DNA of 64,000 nucleotides, from contig OY294049.1 of assembly GCA_958510825.1 (NCBI GenBank), positions 23,016,945 to 23,080,944 on the forward strand, in the 5' to 3' direction. Position numbers and translations under genes: made by a program. This stretch comes from Brachypterus glaber. Taxonomy: Eukaryota; Arthropoda; Insecta; Coleoptera; Kateretidae. The first letter of the stretch is position 1; each line of letters opens with the position of its first letter. The notes beneath the pieces were generated by a model. It saw only the letters and a list, made by a program, of their open reading frames with translations, did not search any database and was not told the DNA's origin. Below, in pieces: positions 28,101 to 36,500 of this stretch.

Positions 28101-28885
28101 ATTATGTTATGTCAAGACGATTTCCTGTAAACGTTTAGCACGATTTTTAATTTTTTTCTTCTGTAACATAACATCGCCACGCATATTCTGTTCCATCCTG
28201 AAATCAACAAACCAAATTTGTGTTTTTGGCACTTTTAACGTAGGTGACCGACATTCTTGAAAGCAAACCAAACAGCGTACTAAATTAAATTCGATTGAAT
28301 TTATAAAAATATTCTTAAAACCATTTAAAAAAACCTACAAAGAATTTTTTTTAATTGATTTCGACAATTGGCATTCTGCGAAATTATGGCCCGCGAACTA
28401 ACTATTTATGCGATATAATGATTCACGAAGTTTTGGTTCCCGAATTAATCTCAATACGAAGTTATGTTCTTGCGAAATTAAAATTTGCGACGTTTCGGTC
28501 GCGAAGTTATTTTTTGCGAACAAAAGACCGGCTCCCAACAGCAGTATTGTATTGCAGATGTGACACTATAATTAACATGTTTGATGATGCTCAGAAAATA
28601 ACGGTTCTTGAAGATTACTGTGACTGTGGAGCGCTTATGGTGAATGTGGAATACAAAGCAGAAAAATCAAAATTACCGAATAATGTCTCAGAAATGAAAG
28701 GGTGCGTGTTTTGTACTAATGAATTTGGTAAGCTGGTAGATAAACCCAAAGTAGCAGTGGCCTCCAGAGCGCCTAGACCGTTCCGGGGAGGTAAAGCTGC
28801 AGGTGCTAGAGGTGCCGGTAGAGGTCGCGGCAGAGGTAGGCCTCCAAAGGACAAAATGTCTCAACTTGCTGCCTATTTTGTTTGA
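4180..28885 (+). CDS. Top3b: DNA/RNA topoisomerase 3-beta, ten exons
   Basis: Type IA topoisomerase that passes single strands of DNA and RNA; in animals the family works with TDRD3 and FMRP on mRNA and chromatin. Exons: 4180-4270, 4322-4729, 14032-14380, 14441-14641, 16153-16253, 16781-17004, 18449-18721, 22643-23085, 25121-25276, 28558-28885. All introns are GT-AG and the joined frame gives 857 residues, against 862 in human. The TOPRIM domain has Glu9 in AEKPS and the acidic motif DCDKEGEN (Asp116, Asp118, Glu120). The catalytic tyrosine is Tyr335 in GYISYPRTET. Several CxxC zinc ribbons follow in exons 8-10, and the C-terminus has an Arg-Gly box before the KDKM...AAYFV end typical of the beta isoform. 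The start matches the family N-terminus. Introns 2, 7 and 9 are swollen by mobile elements. Confidence 0.97.
4271..4321 (+). other. Top3b intron 1, 51 nt, in frame and stop-free
   Basis: The intron starts GTAATATT and ends TTTTTCTAG. Removing it joins SSRKG to FNGACSVHE as in the family. It is exactly 17 codons long with no stop, so retention would insert a hydrophobic 17-residue segment in the TOPRIM domain without breaking the frame. Confidence 0.85.
4740..5110. repeat. 114-bp tandem duplication plus inverted partial copy
   Basis: Two almost identical 114-bp units occupy 4883-4996 and 4997-5110, each starting TGGATACACTGGAGTGGAAG and ending AAAAAATCTG. The block CTGGAGTGGAAGGGGT also occurs inverted at 4747-4763, just after the donor of Top3b exon 2 (4729/4730). 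Two overlapping open frames here are repeats of one another and not genes. Confidence 0.85.
5111..5982. other. Top3b intron 2, AT-rich filler
   Basis: AT-rich intronic DNA with a (TATA)-rich stretch near 5580-5650 and poly-T/poly-A runs. No coding sequence or clear element was seen. Confidence 0.6.
5983..6300. repeat. Inverted and duplicated module before the LTR element
   Basis: A unit containing AGTGAATCACTTGGCC, a poly-T run and TTTTCAAAAAACGAATAATT at 5983-6078 occurs inverted at about 6090-6187 and again, in the inverted orientation, at about 6200-6295 (ends CCAAGTGACTCACTG twice). It looks like a fold-back element whose right arm was duplicated. Confidence 0.75.
6347..7516 (-). repeat. 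LTR (3' LTR in element orientation)
   Basis: 1170 bp. It is more than 99% identical by eye to the copy at 11538-12708; the differences seen are a handful of substitutions and two small indels (near 6903 and 7430). TG...CA ends on both strands. Confidence 0.92.
7517..7532 (-). other. Polypurine tract of the LTR element
   Basis: Read on the minus strand the sequence is ATTAGGGGGAGAGCTA directly before the LTR, the position and composition expected for the plus-strand primer of an LTR retrotransposon. Confidence 0.7.
11103..11306 (-). pseudogene. Short open frame at the gag position of the LTR element
   Basis: A 67-codon frame begins about 230 bp downstream of the putative primer-binding site, where gag would start. 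It has no recognisable capsid or zinc-knuckle motif. It may be the remnant of a gag N-terminus or chance; no other frame of note occurs in the 4-kb interior. Confidence 0.3.
11518..11537 (-). other. Primer-binding-site-like sequence of the LTR element
   Basis: On the minus strand the bases next to the LTR read TTGGTGCTCATGTGATACGG. TGG, complementary to a tRNA CCA end, begins one base inside the LTR boundary, as is usual for a minus-strand primer site. The cognate tRNA was not identified. Confidence 0.6.
11538..12708 (-). repeat. LTR (5' LTR in element orientation)
   Basis: 1171 bp, direct repeat of 6347-7516. The right edge CATAACA is followed by the TTAG target duplication at 12709-12712. 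Confidence 0.92.
12772..13830 (-). mobile_element. 5'-truncated LINE with RNase H, degenerate
   Basis: Minus-strand remnant of a non-LTR retrotransposon of the kind that carries RNase H after reverse transcriptase (I/R1/Loa-like group; exact clade inferred). 13400-13813 encodes the region after the RT domain (ITGVIRTTPQAALEVLLGLP). RNase H follows with YTDGSS around 13405-13422, AFQAEVYAIQEA, CSDSQAALKAL and VWVPGHSGILGNEKADKLA down to 13002. A frameshift before YTDGSS and a TAG shortly after it break the frame. The 3' end is a (TAAA)n tail, seen as (TTTA)n on + at 12772-12832. It sits in Top3b intron 2, 60 bp beyond the LTR element. Confidence 0.88.
14642..16152. other. Top3b intron 4
   Basis: About 1.5 kb. 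14940-14990 is TATA-rich. A short inverted repeat, GTCCGAAAATTCCAC with GTGGAATTTTCGGAC, lies at 16024-16061. No coding sequence or complete element was recognised. Confidence 0.5.
16254..16780. repeat. Dispersed repeat filling Top3b intron 5
   Basis: Nearly the whole 527-bp intron is one repeat that recurs inverted at about 37150-37645 in the NOL8-like gene. Shared landmarks are ACTTTCCCCAAG next to CTTGCGTTGGTAAAAAAA, TGTGCGGGAAATTTGTGACC, ACGATAACTCAAGAACG, TACTTCAAATTTGGACCACAG and, at the other end, GGGGAAAGTATTATTTTGTT followed by GGCAGCAGTATTTTT. No protein frame is conserved. Confidence 0.8.
17005..18448. other. Top3b intron 6 with retroelement remnant
   Basis: A GC-rich patch occurs at 17070-17110. 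The rest is AT-rich. Near the 3' end, 18392-18410 reads GACCCACGTTGGGCGCCAA, the reverse complement of a classic LTR-retrotransposon primer-binding site, followed at 18411 by TGTTGTAAC, the expected LTR terminus. The retroelement orientation is minus. No intact polymerase frame is present. Confidence 0.55.
18392..18410 (-). other. Orphan retrotransposon primer-binding site
   Basis: The minus strand reads TTGGCGCCCAACGTGGGTC, matching the common TGGCGCCCAACGTGGG type of primer site. It directly abuts a TG-starting LTR-like end and lies about 40 bp before the exon 7 acceptor (18447-18448). The rest of the LTR is missing. Confidence 0.65.
18926..19167. mobile_element. 242-bp MITE with TTAA target duplication
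   Basis: TTAA (18922-18925 and 19168-19171) flanks inverted ends CACGTTCGCTGCGTT and AACGCAGCGAGCGTG. The interior contains further GC-rich repeats (TTCGGGGCATGTTTGTCCCG and a related inverted copy). TTAA specificity suggests a piggyBac-type origin, by inference. Confidence 0.8.
19285..19370. repeat. Dispersed repeat module (first copy)
   Basis: AAGGGAACGTTCAAGTATTA followed by CGTAACGCAAA recurs inverted at about 29266-29356, where it sits in the loop of another fold-back element. Confidence 0.7.
19435..20212. mobile_element. CCCAGGTAGCAA MITE, copy A
   Basis: 778 bp with inverted ends CCCAGGTAGCAA and TTGCTACCTGGG, flanked by TA on both sides. The interior is rich in TAACATCAC repeats. 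Highly similar to copies at 20636-21395 and 26278-27030. Confidence 0.9.
20312..20590 (-). mobile_element. LINE C-terminal fragment with (TA)n tail
   Basis: Minus-strand frame with NAAEETINHLLLGCPLTRQL, matching the E-E-T-x-x-H-L-L-x-x-C end region of many LINE polymerases, though the leading cysteine is lost. It runs into a (TA)n tract at 20329-20366. A 5'-truncated remnant between MITE copies A and B. Confidence 0.65.
20636..21395. mobile_element. CCCAGGTAGCAA MITE, copy B
   Basis: 760 bp. Ends CCCAAGTAGCAA and TTGCTACCTGGG with flanking TA. Same interior as copy A, with small deletions. Same orientation as copy A. Confidence 0.9.
21396..22642. other. Distal part of Top3b intron 7
   Basis: Contains a short open region at 21558-21782 with CAAAATAATTCA repeats and no known domain, a (TTA)n microsatellite at about 22160-22198, and a GTCGTCCATAAAATACGTCAC block at 22027-22050. 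The exon 8 acceptor is at 22641-22642. Confidence 0.5.
23086..24598. other. Top3b intron 8, proximal part
   Basis: Includes a G-run at 23136-23143, a CAGCTCAG-rich palindromic patch at 23385-23430, and a fold-back pair at about 23690-23850 (TCACTCCATTGGTTGTT with an inverted partner AACAACTGATTGAGTGA). Overlapping open frames at 23899-24161 have no support as genes. Confidence 0.5.
24599..24727. mobile_element. 129-bp near-perfect hairpin MITE
   Basis: Flanked by TA (24597-24598, 24728-24729). Arms of about 52 bp pair across a short loop near 24655-24675; shared blocks are AATGACGGGTCTG, TATAAATGGTGCACAAACCG and AGTCCGGTTTGTG. The GC content is above its surroundings. Non-coding. Confidence 0.85.
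25277..26277. other. Top3b intron 9, proximal part
   Basis: A TCTGTCTGTC run near 25433-25465 is followed by CCACGATATCTTAAGAACGC, a member of the dispersed motif family also at 16440, 37485, 43905 and 54405. (ATA)n occurs at 25608-25630. No gene seen. Confidence 0.55.
26278..27030. mobile_element. CCCAGGTAGCAA MITE, copy C
   Basis: Starts CCCAGGTAGCAAGG and ends TTTTGCTACC, lacking the last bases of the right terminus (TGGG and the TA). Same orientation and interior as copies A and B, about 5.7-6.8 kb further on in the same gene. Confidence 0.88.
27271..27418. repeat. Short fold-back element
   Basis: ATTAATCGAGGGGTAAACC and GGTTTACCCCTCGTGATTAAT form inverted ends, with further pairing through GGTGTACAAA and GGAGGAAATC blocks. 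About 148 bp, non-coding. Confidence 0.75.
27526..28537. mobile_element. 1-kb fold-back element beside exon 10 acceptor
   Basis: ACAGCAGT is duplicated at 27518-27525 and 28538-28545. The arms (about 190 bp each) are imperfect inverted repeats built of short repeated units such as CCAAAACTTCGC and TTCGCGACCGAAA. The 8-bp duplication (or 7, since one base is ambiguous) suggests a hAT-type origin, by inference. Its right edge lies 20 bp before exon 10, and the target duplication ends 12 bp before it. A further hairpin is nested at 28025-28187. Confidence 0.82.
28025..28187. repeat. Long near-perfect hairpin nested in the fold-back element
   Basis: Arms of about 75 bp pair with a loop of only a few bases at about 28104-28110. 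Shared blocks are ATGCGTGGCGATGTTAT, AAACGTTTACAGGAAATCGT and CTTGACATA. Non-coding; transcribed with Top3b intron 9 it could fold into a long double-stranded RNA. Confidence 0.82.
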
Positions 28886-28944
28886 CCAGTTTAACTAAAT
28901 TTTTCGAGAGTACAGGTATTTTTTAACAAGGAAAGACAAACTGT

Positions 28945-29627
28945 GTACACGGCGGGCTTGGATCAACTCTAAAACAAAAATCATTGCACCAATGGGATTT
29001 TTTCATAAATCTCTTCTACGATGTCTCACGAGTATTTATTGTCAGTATATGAAAATAATCGGTAGAGGGATTCGTGAGATAAATCGAATTTCATTTGTTA
29101 TTATATATTTTTTTGTGTATGTTTAATTTTTATTACCGATATAGAAAGAGTTTATTTTTTTAAGCAATTTGGTAGAATATCTTTGTTTTTATTTTCATTT
29201 GTTTCTAAATTATTTAAAATCAAAATTGACAAAACTCATTTTTTAATCTGTCATTTTGGAGTGTTACGCCCATGTTAATGGTATAGGAAAATAGCGTTAC
29301 AGGGGGGGTCCAAAATTATCAAAATTTGCGTTACGTAATACTTGAACGTTCCCTTAATTAAAAAATGAGTTTTGTCAAGTTTTTTAAAATAATTTAGAAA
29401 CAATTGAAAATAAAAACAAAGATATTCTACAAAATTGCTTAAAAAAAAATAAACTTTTTAGATATCCAGATAACAAAAATTAAGCATACACTGAAAAAAA
29501 TATAAAAACAAATGAAATTTGATTTATCTCACGAACCCCTCTACCGATTATTTTCATATATAAATACACAATAATAACTCGGTGCAAAGACTTTTCTTTT
29601 AAAGTTGATCCAAGCCCGCCGTGCGTA
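28945..29627. mobile_element. Fold-back element downstream of Top3b
   Basis: Ends GGCGGGCTTGGATCAACT and AGTTGATCCAAGCCCGCC are inverted, and pairing extends about 300 bp inward (for example GATTTATCTCACGAA, CCGATTATTTTCATAT and GATATTCTACAAAATTGC with partners). The loop at about 29266-29356 carries the AAGGGAACGTTCAAGTATTA module, inverted relative to 19285-19370. Begins 60 bp after the Top3b stop, so it probably supplies part of the 3' UTR. Confidence 0.82.
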
Positions 29628-31400
29628 TTTACTATATAGAGCGTGTTAAAAGTCCACCCCCTTTAACTTTTAAACATCAACTTGAAATTTGGAACACTTA
29701 ACAAAACTTAAATAATTTTTTGGCACAACGGTGGCAGGGGGAAGATTTTTTTAAATGAAAAGGCGGTCATGTGAAACATAATAAGCTAATAAAATTCTCT
29801 ATTTGACCGTATATTTTATTACATTTTTTAAGGGGGTTAAAAATGTGTTGAAAATGAAAATTTCCATAAAAAAAAAACAAACAATTTTTGTTAAAAGATT
29901 AATTTTATGAAATATAAAGGTAATTTTTTTTTAAGCATTTATTGAACAAAAATCTAGATGATTATACAGTTCGTCCTCTTAAGATATTTTACAGATAGTT
30001 AACTATAATTATGGTTATATTATTAAAATAATTAAAATAAATAAATAAGTTTATATCACATTACATTACATTTAATTAGGTATAAATAGTAAGAACAGTT
30101 TGGTCAGTTTAATTAATTAATTATTAATAACCAGTCGGGAAATTACAGGGTACCAGAAATGTACTAAAATTATTTATAATAAAAAATATATTACTTAAAA
30201 AATTATTTTATTATAGTTTTAAACTAATTTTAAATGATATAAATAAGTATTTCAAAAAAATAAAATTAAAAAAAATCGCTTTTTTGAACAAAAAGAAAAA
30301 ATTAACACATTCAATTTTTTTTTTTTTAAATTAAAAATTATATGGTTGAAAAAGAATTTAATACGCTTTAATGATGTATCACCCGATCCCTCATTAAAAA
30401 AATGCCCCTTGCTCCCTAACTCCATTGTGGCCTCTAAATATATAAAATATATATAAAATATATATAAAATATATATATAAAATATATATAAAACTGATAC
30501 ATAATTTTTATATTTTAAACCGTAATTTTTAGATATAGGATATTCTTTAAAAATATTCTTAAAATTTTCATAAAAATACCTTGAATTTTATCGTTATCTT
30601 AAAAAATATTTTTGAATTAAGTATCAAGGATACAAGAATTAGTGAACACTAATAAGTTGTAAAACAAATATTTTAATTTATTAAGCCCAGTTTTAAAAGA
30701 AAAAGTTGTTTTTATAGATTAAGGGTTTCTGGTGGAATATTTTAGGAAAATCACAAAATATTTTTTTATATTTTTTGTACACCTTCTTAGAAATATATAA
30801 AAACTTATTTGGATGTTGTGTAAGACCCTTTTTTTTAATATTTTTGATATCTTTTTGAAGTTTTCGGATGACAAGCTTGACATGCGCTTTTCTTGAAATA
30901 GCATTTTTTGACCTGGCGCAGGTGATTTTGAAAAATCTACTAAACCGATCTACTTTAAATTTTAACTGCTTACTCTTGGTACGTGTCCCTATCGCAGGAA
31001 CCACATAAACAACAATAAAAGTTATAAACAATTAAAGTTGAAAAAAAAAGGTCGAAAAATTCTAAAGTCCGTCATTTTGTTATTTTTTCATAAAAAAAAT
31101 ATAATTCTAGTTCCTGCGATAAACAGTAACATAATTAACAAGAATCCATTTCTCTTTTTGCTCTCAGATTACCTGGATTCGAGAAATCACCTGCTTTAGC
31201 AAAAAAAGTCGTGTTCACGCCGCCATTTTGAAAAAAGTGATGACTGATAAAAAAAATTTTTTGTAAACTTCAAACTATATGTTTTATGTATAAGAAAGCC
31301 CTACAATAAAATATTTTTATTTACTATGAACAAAAAATGTTTTAAAAAAGGTTGATTCCACCCCCCTTAAGATAAAAAATTAATTTTTAAATCTTATATT
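29628..31400. other. Intergenic Top3b-COX7A, repeat-rich
   Basis: 29645-29830 contains AAAAGTCCACCCCCTTTAAC and TCTATTTGACC blocks related to the fold-back family of the NOL8-like intron (35356-37135). 30440-30495 is a TATATAAAA microsatellite. Open frames at 30693-31031 on - are lysine-rich, low complexity and without a domain. No gene recognised. Confidence 0.5.
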
Positions 31401-31439
31401 CTATGTAAAAAATTACGATCAGTTGGTAACCCTATAAAC

Positions 31440-32060
31440 CTTATTTCAGATTGAAACGGATTAAAAATAAAATATTTTTAACCCATTTGAATTAGTTTAA
31501 ACATTGACTCTTTAACCAATGGTTTGAATTAGTTTGAATTATTTCTATTTGCAGCAAATTATCAATATTAATCCGTTTCAATTCGTTTCAATTAGTTAAC
31601 CTGTTTTAATTTGCATTTGCTATTTAAATTTAATTCGTTTTAATTTGCATATGCGGAATATCATGTTTTAATTCGTTTCTATTTTCAAATGTGTAACATA
31701 TTTTAATTCTTTTCTATTAGCTCATGCGGAATATCATTTTTAATTAGATACTATTTGCAAATGCGTAACATGTTTTAATTCGTTTCTATTCGCATATGCA
31801 GAATATCATTTTCAATTAGCAACTATTTGCGAATTGATTCGGATTCAAACAGATTAAGCACGCGGCCATCTTTAGACGGACTCGGCAACTTTTTATGCTA
31901 TACCTTCATATAGCATAAAGGTCTCAACATATGCTAAGACCTTCCAATTTCACATATCTAACTGTTTGAACCTGTTTGAATCCTTTATTTTGCGAATTGA
32001 TTCGGATTCAAACATATTAAAAATAAAATATTTTTAATCCGTTTTAATTCGCAAATGCGA
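31440..32060. repeat. Degenerate AT-rich tandem repeat
   Basis: Units of roughly 50 bp repeat TTTTAATTCGTTTCTATT followed by CGCATATGCGGAATATCA in diverged form many times between about 31560 and 31830, with GAATTGATTCGGATTCAAAC occurring twice (near 31834 and 31998). Looks like an old satellite-like array upstream of COX7A. Confidence 0.65.
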
Positions 32061-32618
32061 TTCCAAAAACGGATGAAACAGTTAGATTTTATATTCAATC
32101 AATTCAATCCCGAAATTTTTTATAGGGAAGCCATAAAAACACTATGTAAATAATTCAAGAATATTTACTTAGGTTTTTCAAACAATTTTTTAAGGTCCTT
32201 GCAGCCCTTTTTACACATGATATTAAATTTTATTTTTAATTATGAAAAATCATGCATTGTAGGGGGGCGGACTTTAGACATGCTCTTTATGTTATACATT
32301 TAAAAAGATTGTTGATTGATCTTGCCTTATATATAACTATATTAAAAATTCTAAAACTTTTTTATTAAATTTAAAAACATACTAACGTTTTTATGTTCGT
32401 ATTTTTTACCTAATTTATACATTATTAAATTAATATATTTCTTTAGTAAAATTTATTTATTAAAATTGTAACAAATAAATTAATTTTAAATAACAAAAAC
32501 AGTAATTTTTATTTTCCACTACTCCTACCATTTTAAAATAAATCATTGCAAAAATAGATTGATAAAAATAGATACAATTAAAGAATTTAATTAAATGATC
32601 AGTAATAAATTAGCAACC

Positions 32619-33174
32619 ATGGCGTCGCTTTTGAAAAATGCAAGAACTGTTCTACTACTAAGAAATGTAAGTAAAATCAGTTTTTTTTTTAAGTTCTGCA
32701 AACGTAATTTTGTTAGTCCACAGAGGTTTTCAAAATATTTCAATATTTTTTGTTGGCGATTTTTTTTGGTAGTATATTACATAACTAGCACGGAATTGCA
32801 CAAGTGAGAGAAAAACACTTTTTAACAAGGTTTGAATCCCTCTTTTTCTACAGCCAATAGTATAGCAGATTTACACTCACAAAAAGAAAAAATCATAAAA
32901 ATATAACATATGTACTTATAAAAATCTTATTTGAACTTTTTGTGTGATTTAGTTAGCTCAAGGTGGACTAGTGAAAAAAGGAAAATCAATGTCAACAGAA
33001 GCGTTAAAGAAAAAATACCTTCAATATGGAAGGGATGATGGTGTTCCAGTATATTTAAAAGGTGGAGCTGGTGATAAGATGCTATTTATGCTAACTAATG
33101 TACTTTGCGTTGTTGGGTTGGCTGATGGATTATATTCATTGGTGTCTTTGGCCTTCCCAAAAAAGAAGAAATAA
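32619..33174 (+). CDS. COX7A: Cytochrome c oxidase subunit 7A, mitochondrial
   Basis: Nuclear-encoded small subunit of respiratory complex IV in the inner mitochondrial membrane. Exons 32619-32666 and 32953-33174 (intron 286 bp, GTAAGT...TTTAG, phase 0) give 89 residues, the usual precursor length. Residues 1-17 (MASLLKNARTVLLLRN) form a basic targeting presequence. The family signature KKKYLQYGRDDGVPVYLKGG lies at 35-54, followed by a single membrane span at about 59-84 and a lysine-rich tail. The ACCATGG context supports 32619; an in-frame ATG at 32595 would add eight residues. AATAAA at 33200-33205 is a likely polyadenylation signal. Confidence 0.93.
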
Positions 33175-33297
33175 AAGAAAGCGAAATTAATATTAGGAAA
33201 ATAAATAATTTTAGATAAAAACAGTTGTTTTTCTTGATAAAAGGTGATTCTAACCTGAATAAGTAGCGTGTGCACCCTTTGCATATTATATTTTTCC

Positions 33298-33342
33298 GTC
33301 TAGTTCACAGATTTCACATATGTGAAATCTGTGGTCTAGTTC
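33298..33342. repeat. 27-bp palindrome between 9-bp direct repeats
   Basis: GTCTAGTTC occurs at 33298-33306 and 33334-33342. Between them is a perfect palindrome whose half-site is ACAGATTTCACAT. The arrangement resembles a tiny hairpin insertion with its target duplication, or an excision scar. It lies between COX7A and the NOL8-like gene. Confidence 0.85.
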
Positions 33343-33512
33343 CTAAATTTTAGTTACGGGGCTACGAAAAAATACAAGCCTATTACAAATTATTTAAAAA
33401 ATTGTGCTAGGTTATGCAACTTATTATACACATATGTTTTAAAAGTTGCATAATTTTGACAAATGCACATAACCTTAATTTTTCAACACGTTTTTTCGTT
33501 GTGTTTTGAAAA

Positions 33513-36500
33513 ATGAAACTGGAAACAAAACGTATATTTATAAGTGATTTACCTGAAACTGCAACTGAAGATGAAATCAAAACTGCATTTTCTGATTATG
33601 GAACCGTCAAATCAATTGAAATTAAGGAAAGGAAGGAGTTAGGACCAAAAAATTACTCATTGTTCTTTTCTTATATTAATTTAGAAATAGATGATGGCCA
33701 GTTACAAAAATGTAAGTTTAAACTTATAACTATTATTTCGTAAATTAAACCACTTTTTAAATTTAGGTTTCAATGATTTTGCAAGTAATAAATGGCATGG
33801 ACAGTATGTTGCATTGCAAGTGGCTAGAGAAAGTTTTTTGGATAGATTAAAACGGGAAAGAGCTGAAAATGAAGGTAAATCACAAAGTACAAGCCAAAAT
33901 AATAATTTATCAAGTAAGGACAATAATAAGGTTGAAATTAAAACTGTTAGCCAACAAAATGGTTTAAAACGACCTATAGAAAAGACTAAACCGATTTCAT
34001 CAGACAGTAGCAGCAGTGAAGATGAAGTTGTGCCCAAAAAGATAATGAAGAAAGTAGCACCTGTAATAATACAAGCAGAAAACACTGAAGAAAGTGAAGA
34101 AAAGTTTGATATTGTAATAAAAAACAACAAAGGTAAAACTGTAGATAAAAACTGTTTAAAAATTGAATCTGTAGGAAACAAACCAATTATAAAAATAGAA
34201 TTATCAAAGAAAAAAGCAAGTGTTAATCAATCAGCAGCTAATTTAAAAAGATTGCAGTCTGTTAGTGAGATGAAAAACAGCTACAAATCCCAAAAGCAAC
34301 AAATTGCAGCTGCTCTAGCAAAAGTAGATACTAAATCTAATAATAAAACTGTATTCAGTGATGATGTGAATAATATAAAGAAACAAAAAGTTGAAAATAA
34401 TAAAAAGAAGGCTCTATTTGATGAAGATGAAGAAGATGATGTTGATTTTGAGAGTAATTTTGCAGTAAAGGAGCAGTTTCAAGGAACACAAGGGCAAAAA
34501 GTAAGTTCTCAGTTGGGAGTGTTTTGAATAAAGTTGGGGTGGGGCAAAGGGATCAAATACATATTTTTTTGATGATCTAGTGGTCCTGTTTAAAACCCTT
34601 GATTATTTTTTTTTTCAGTTGTTACAATTACAATCAAGATATAAAAATGACAAAAGATTTGCACTTGACAAGCGATTTTTGGACCAGGGACAAGAAAATC
34701 TTGAAAGTGAAAACTTAAATGAAGAAGAAATTACAATAGAAGAAGAAAAGAAACGTGAATACGAAATATTAGGTGGAATATTAGGAAAAACTGTCGGCCC
34801 AAAAAATGCGCAGAATGGATTTGAAAAACAAAACCAGTCAAAAAAGGCCATGTTGCGTTTTGACCCTAGCCAACCCAGTCATTCACAGTATGAAGTTCCA
34901 AACACAGCCATTGCAGAAAAAAAGAAGAAAAAAAATAAGGACCATGATCTTTTAAATGAAAAAAGAAGAGAAGAAGAAACCGAGGCTCCTGAAGTTTCAA
35001 AAGAAGTTTTCTACAGTGTAACAAATGACCTGAAACAATCATTACATGAAAATCAGCAATTTAGCTTGTTGAATATGTTTGGAAGCAAAAATGAAGATGG
35101 CGAAAAAAAAGATGAAGAAATTAATGAAGGTGTAAAAATGAAAAATAAAATGGCAGAAAAAAATCCATTTAGGTATGACTCTTCTGATGATGAAGACCAG
35201 ACAACAGAAATTCCAAACCAGGATGGTTTTAGTCAGGCAGCTCAAAGTCAAAAAAAGCCTGCAAAAAGAATCTGGTCTGAACCTTTCTTCTTTCATGATG
35301 ATGACTACAGATTACAAGGTAAAATTAAAATTATTATGATATTTAATATATATATACAGTGCAGTCCAAAAGTCACCCCCCCCCTTTTAACTTTTGAACG
35401 AGTTGAGATATAGACTTCAAATTTGGAACTCTTAAATAAGACAACTTAAACTATCTTTTAGCATATATTTGATGTTTTCAGCTCTTAAAATGTGAGCAGG
35501 GGGGCATGGGGGGACATTTTTTTAAATGGAAAGGGGGGTCGTGTGATACATCATTTTAAAGCTTATAAAATTCTCCATTTTACTCCTTTCCATTTAAAAA
35601 AATGTGCCCCCTGCCCACATTTTAAGAGCTGAAAGTATTAAATATATGCTGAAAGATAGTTTAAGTTGTCTTATTTAAAAGTTCCAAATTTGAAGTCGAT
35701 ATCTCAACTGGTTCAAAAGTTAAGAGGGGGGGGTGACTTTTGGACCGCTCTCACTAATAGTGATATTTACTTTAAGGGGTTATATACTTTCTGGTTTGGG
35801 AAAATTAAGGGTTTTTATTGATTTTTTTCACAACTTTATTCGACTGACCTACAAAATATCAAATAGTATATGTTTTGATGTGTTTGTGAACTTTTTGGAA
35901 AATTCGAAAAATTGTGGAAACCATGGCTCTCGCCCCGAAACGCCATTTTTTGTCGGTGACCACGATTTCTAGAAAACCAATTTACCGATCAGTCTGAAAT
36001 TTTTAGGTGTTGTAATTACAATAGCTAGTTCGTGGGTGGACCCCCCCCTACCTGATCTTTAAAGTAAATCTCAATATGGCATAACCCTTACCCTCCAGGG
36101 TGTCACAATTGTGACTTTACTTATTTATAAATAAGTAAAGTATATTTTTTCTTTAAGGCAATATTAATCCAAAATACTTTTATAGACTTTCTATGTATGC
36201 AAAAAAATATTCAAATTTAATGCAGTATAATACAGCTCTCCTGAAACTGTAAGGAAACAAAAACTTGGGCAAAAACTAAAAAAAAAATGTTTTTTTTTTC
36301 TTTTTAGGCATAGCAGATATAAAAAAACAGAATTAAATTGAAAAATTGTCATTAGTTTAGTCTTGGGAGGGTAAGGGATAAAAAAATAGACGAAAAATAT
36401 TCTACAAAAAAGTTTACAGGGACATAAAAAATTGGACTTTTGGACAAAAAAACGTTTTTTTAGCTTTAAATTGCTCACTGATCCAATTTTTATATGGATA

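Noticed and set aside
30693..31031. 112-codon lysine/phenylalanine-rich frame on -
   Set aside because: Low-complexity translation of AT-rich DNA, overlapping a second frame of the same kind; no domain.
33702..34181. 159-codon serine/leucine-rich frame on -
   Set aside because: It is the antisense of the Ser/Lys/Glu-rich exon 2 of the NOL8-like gene.
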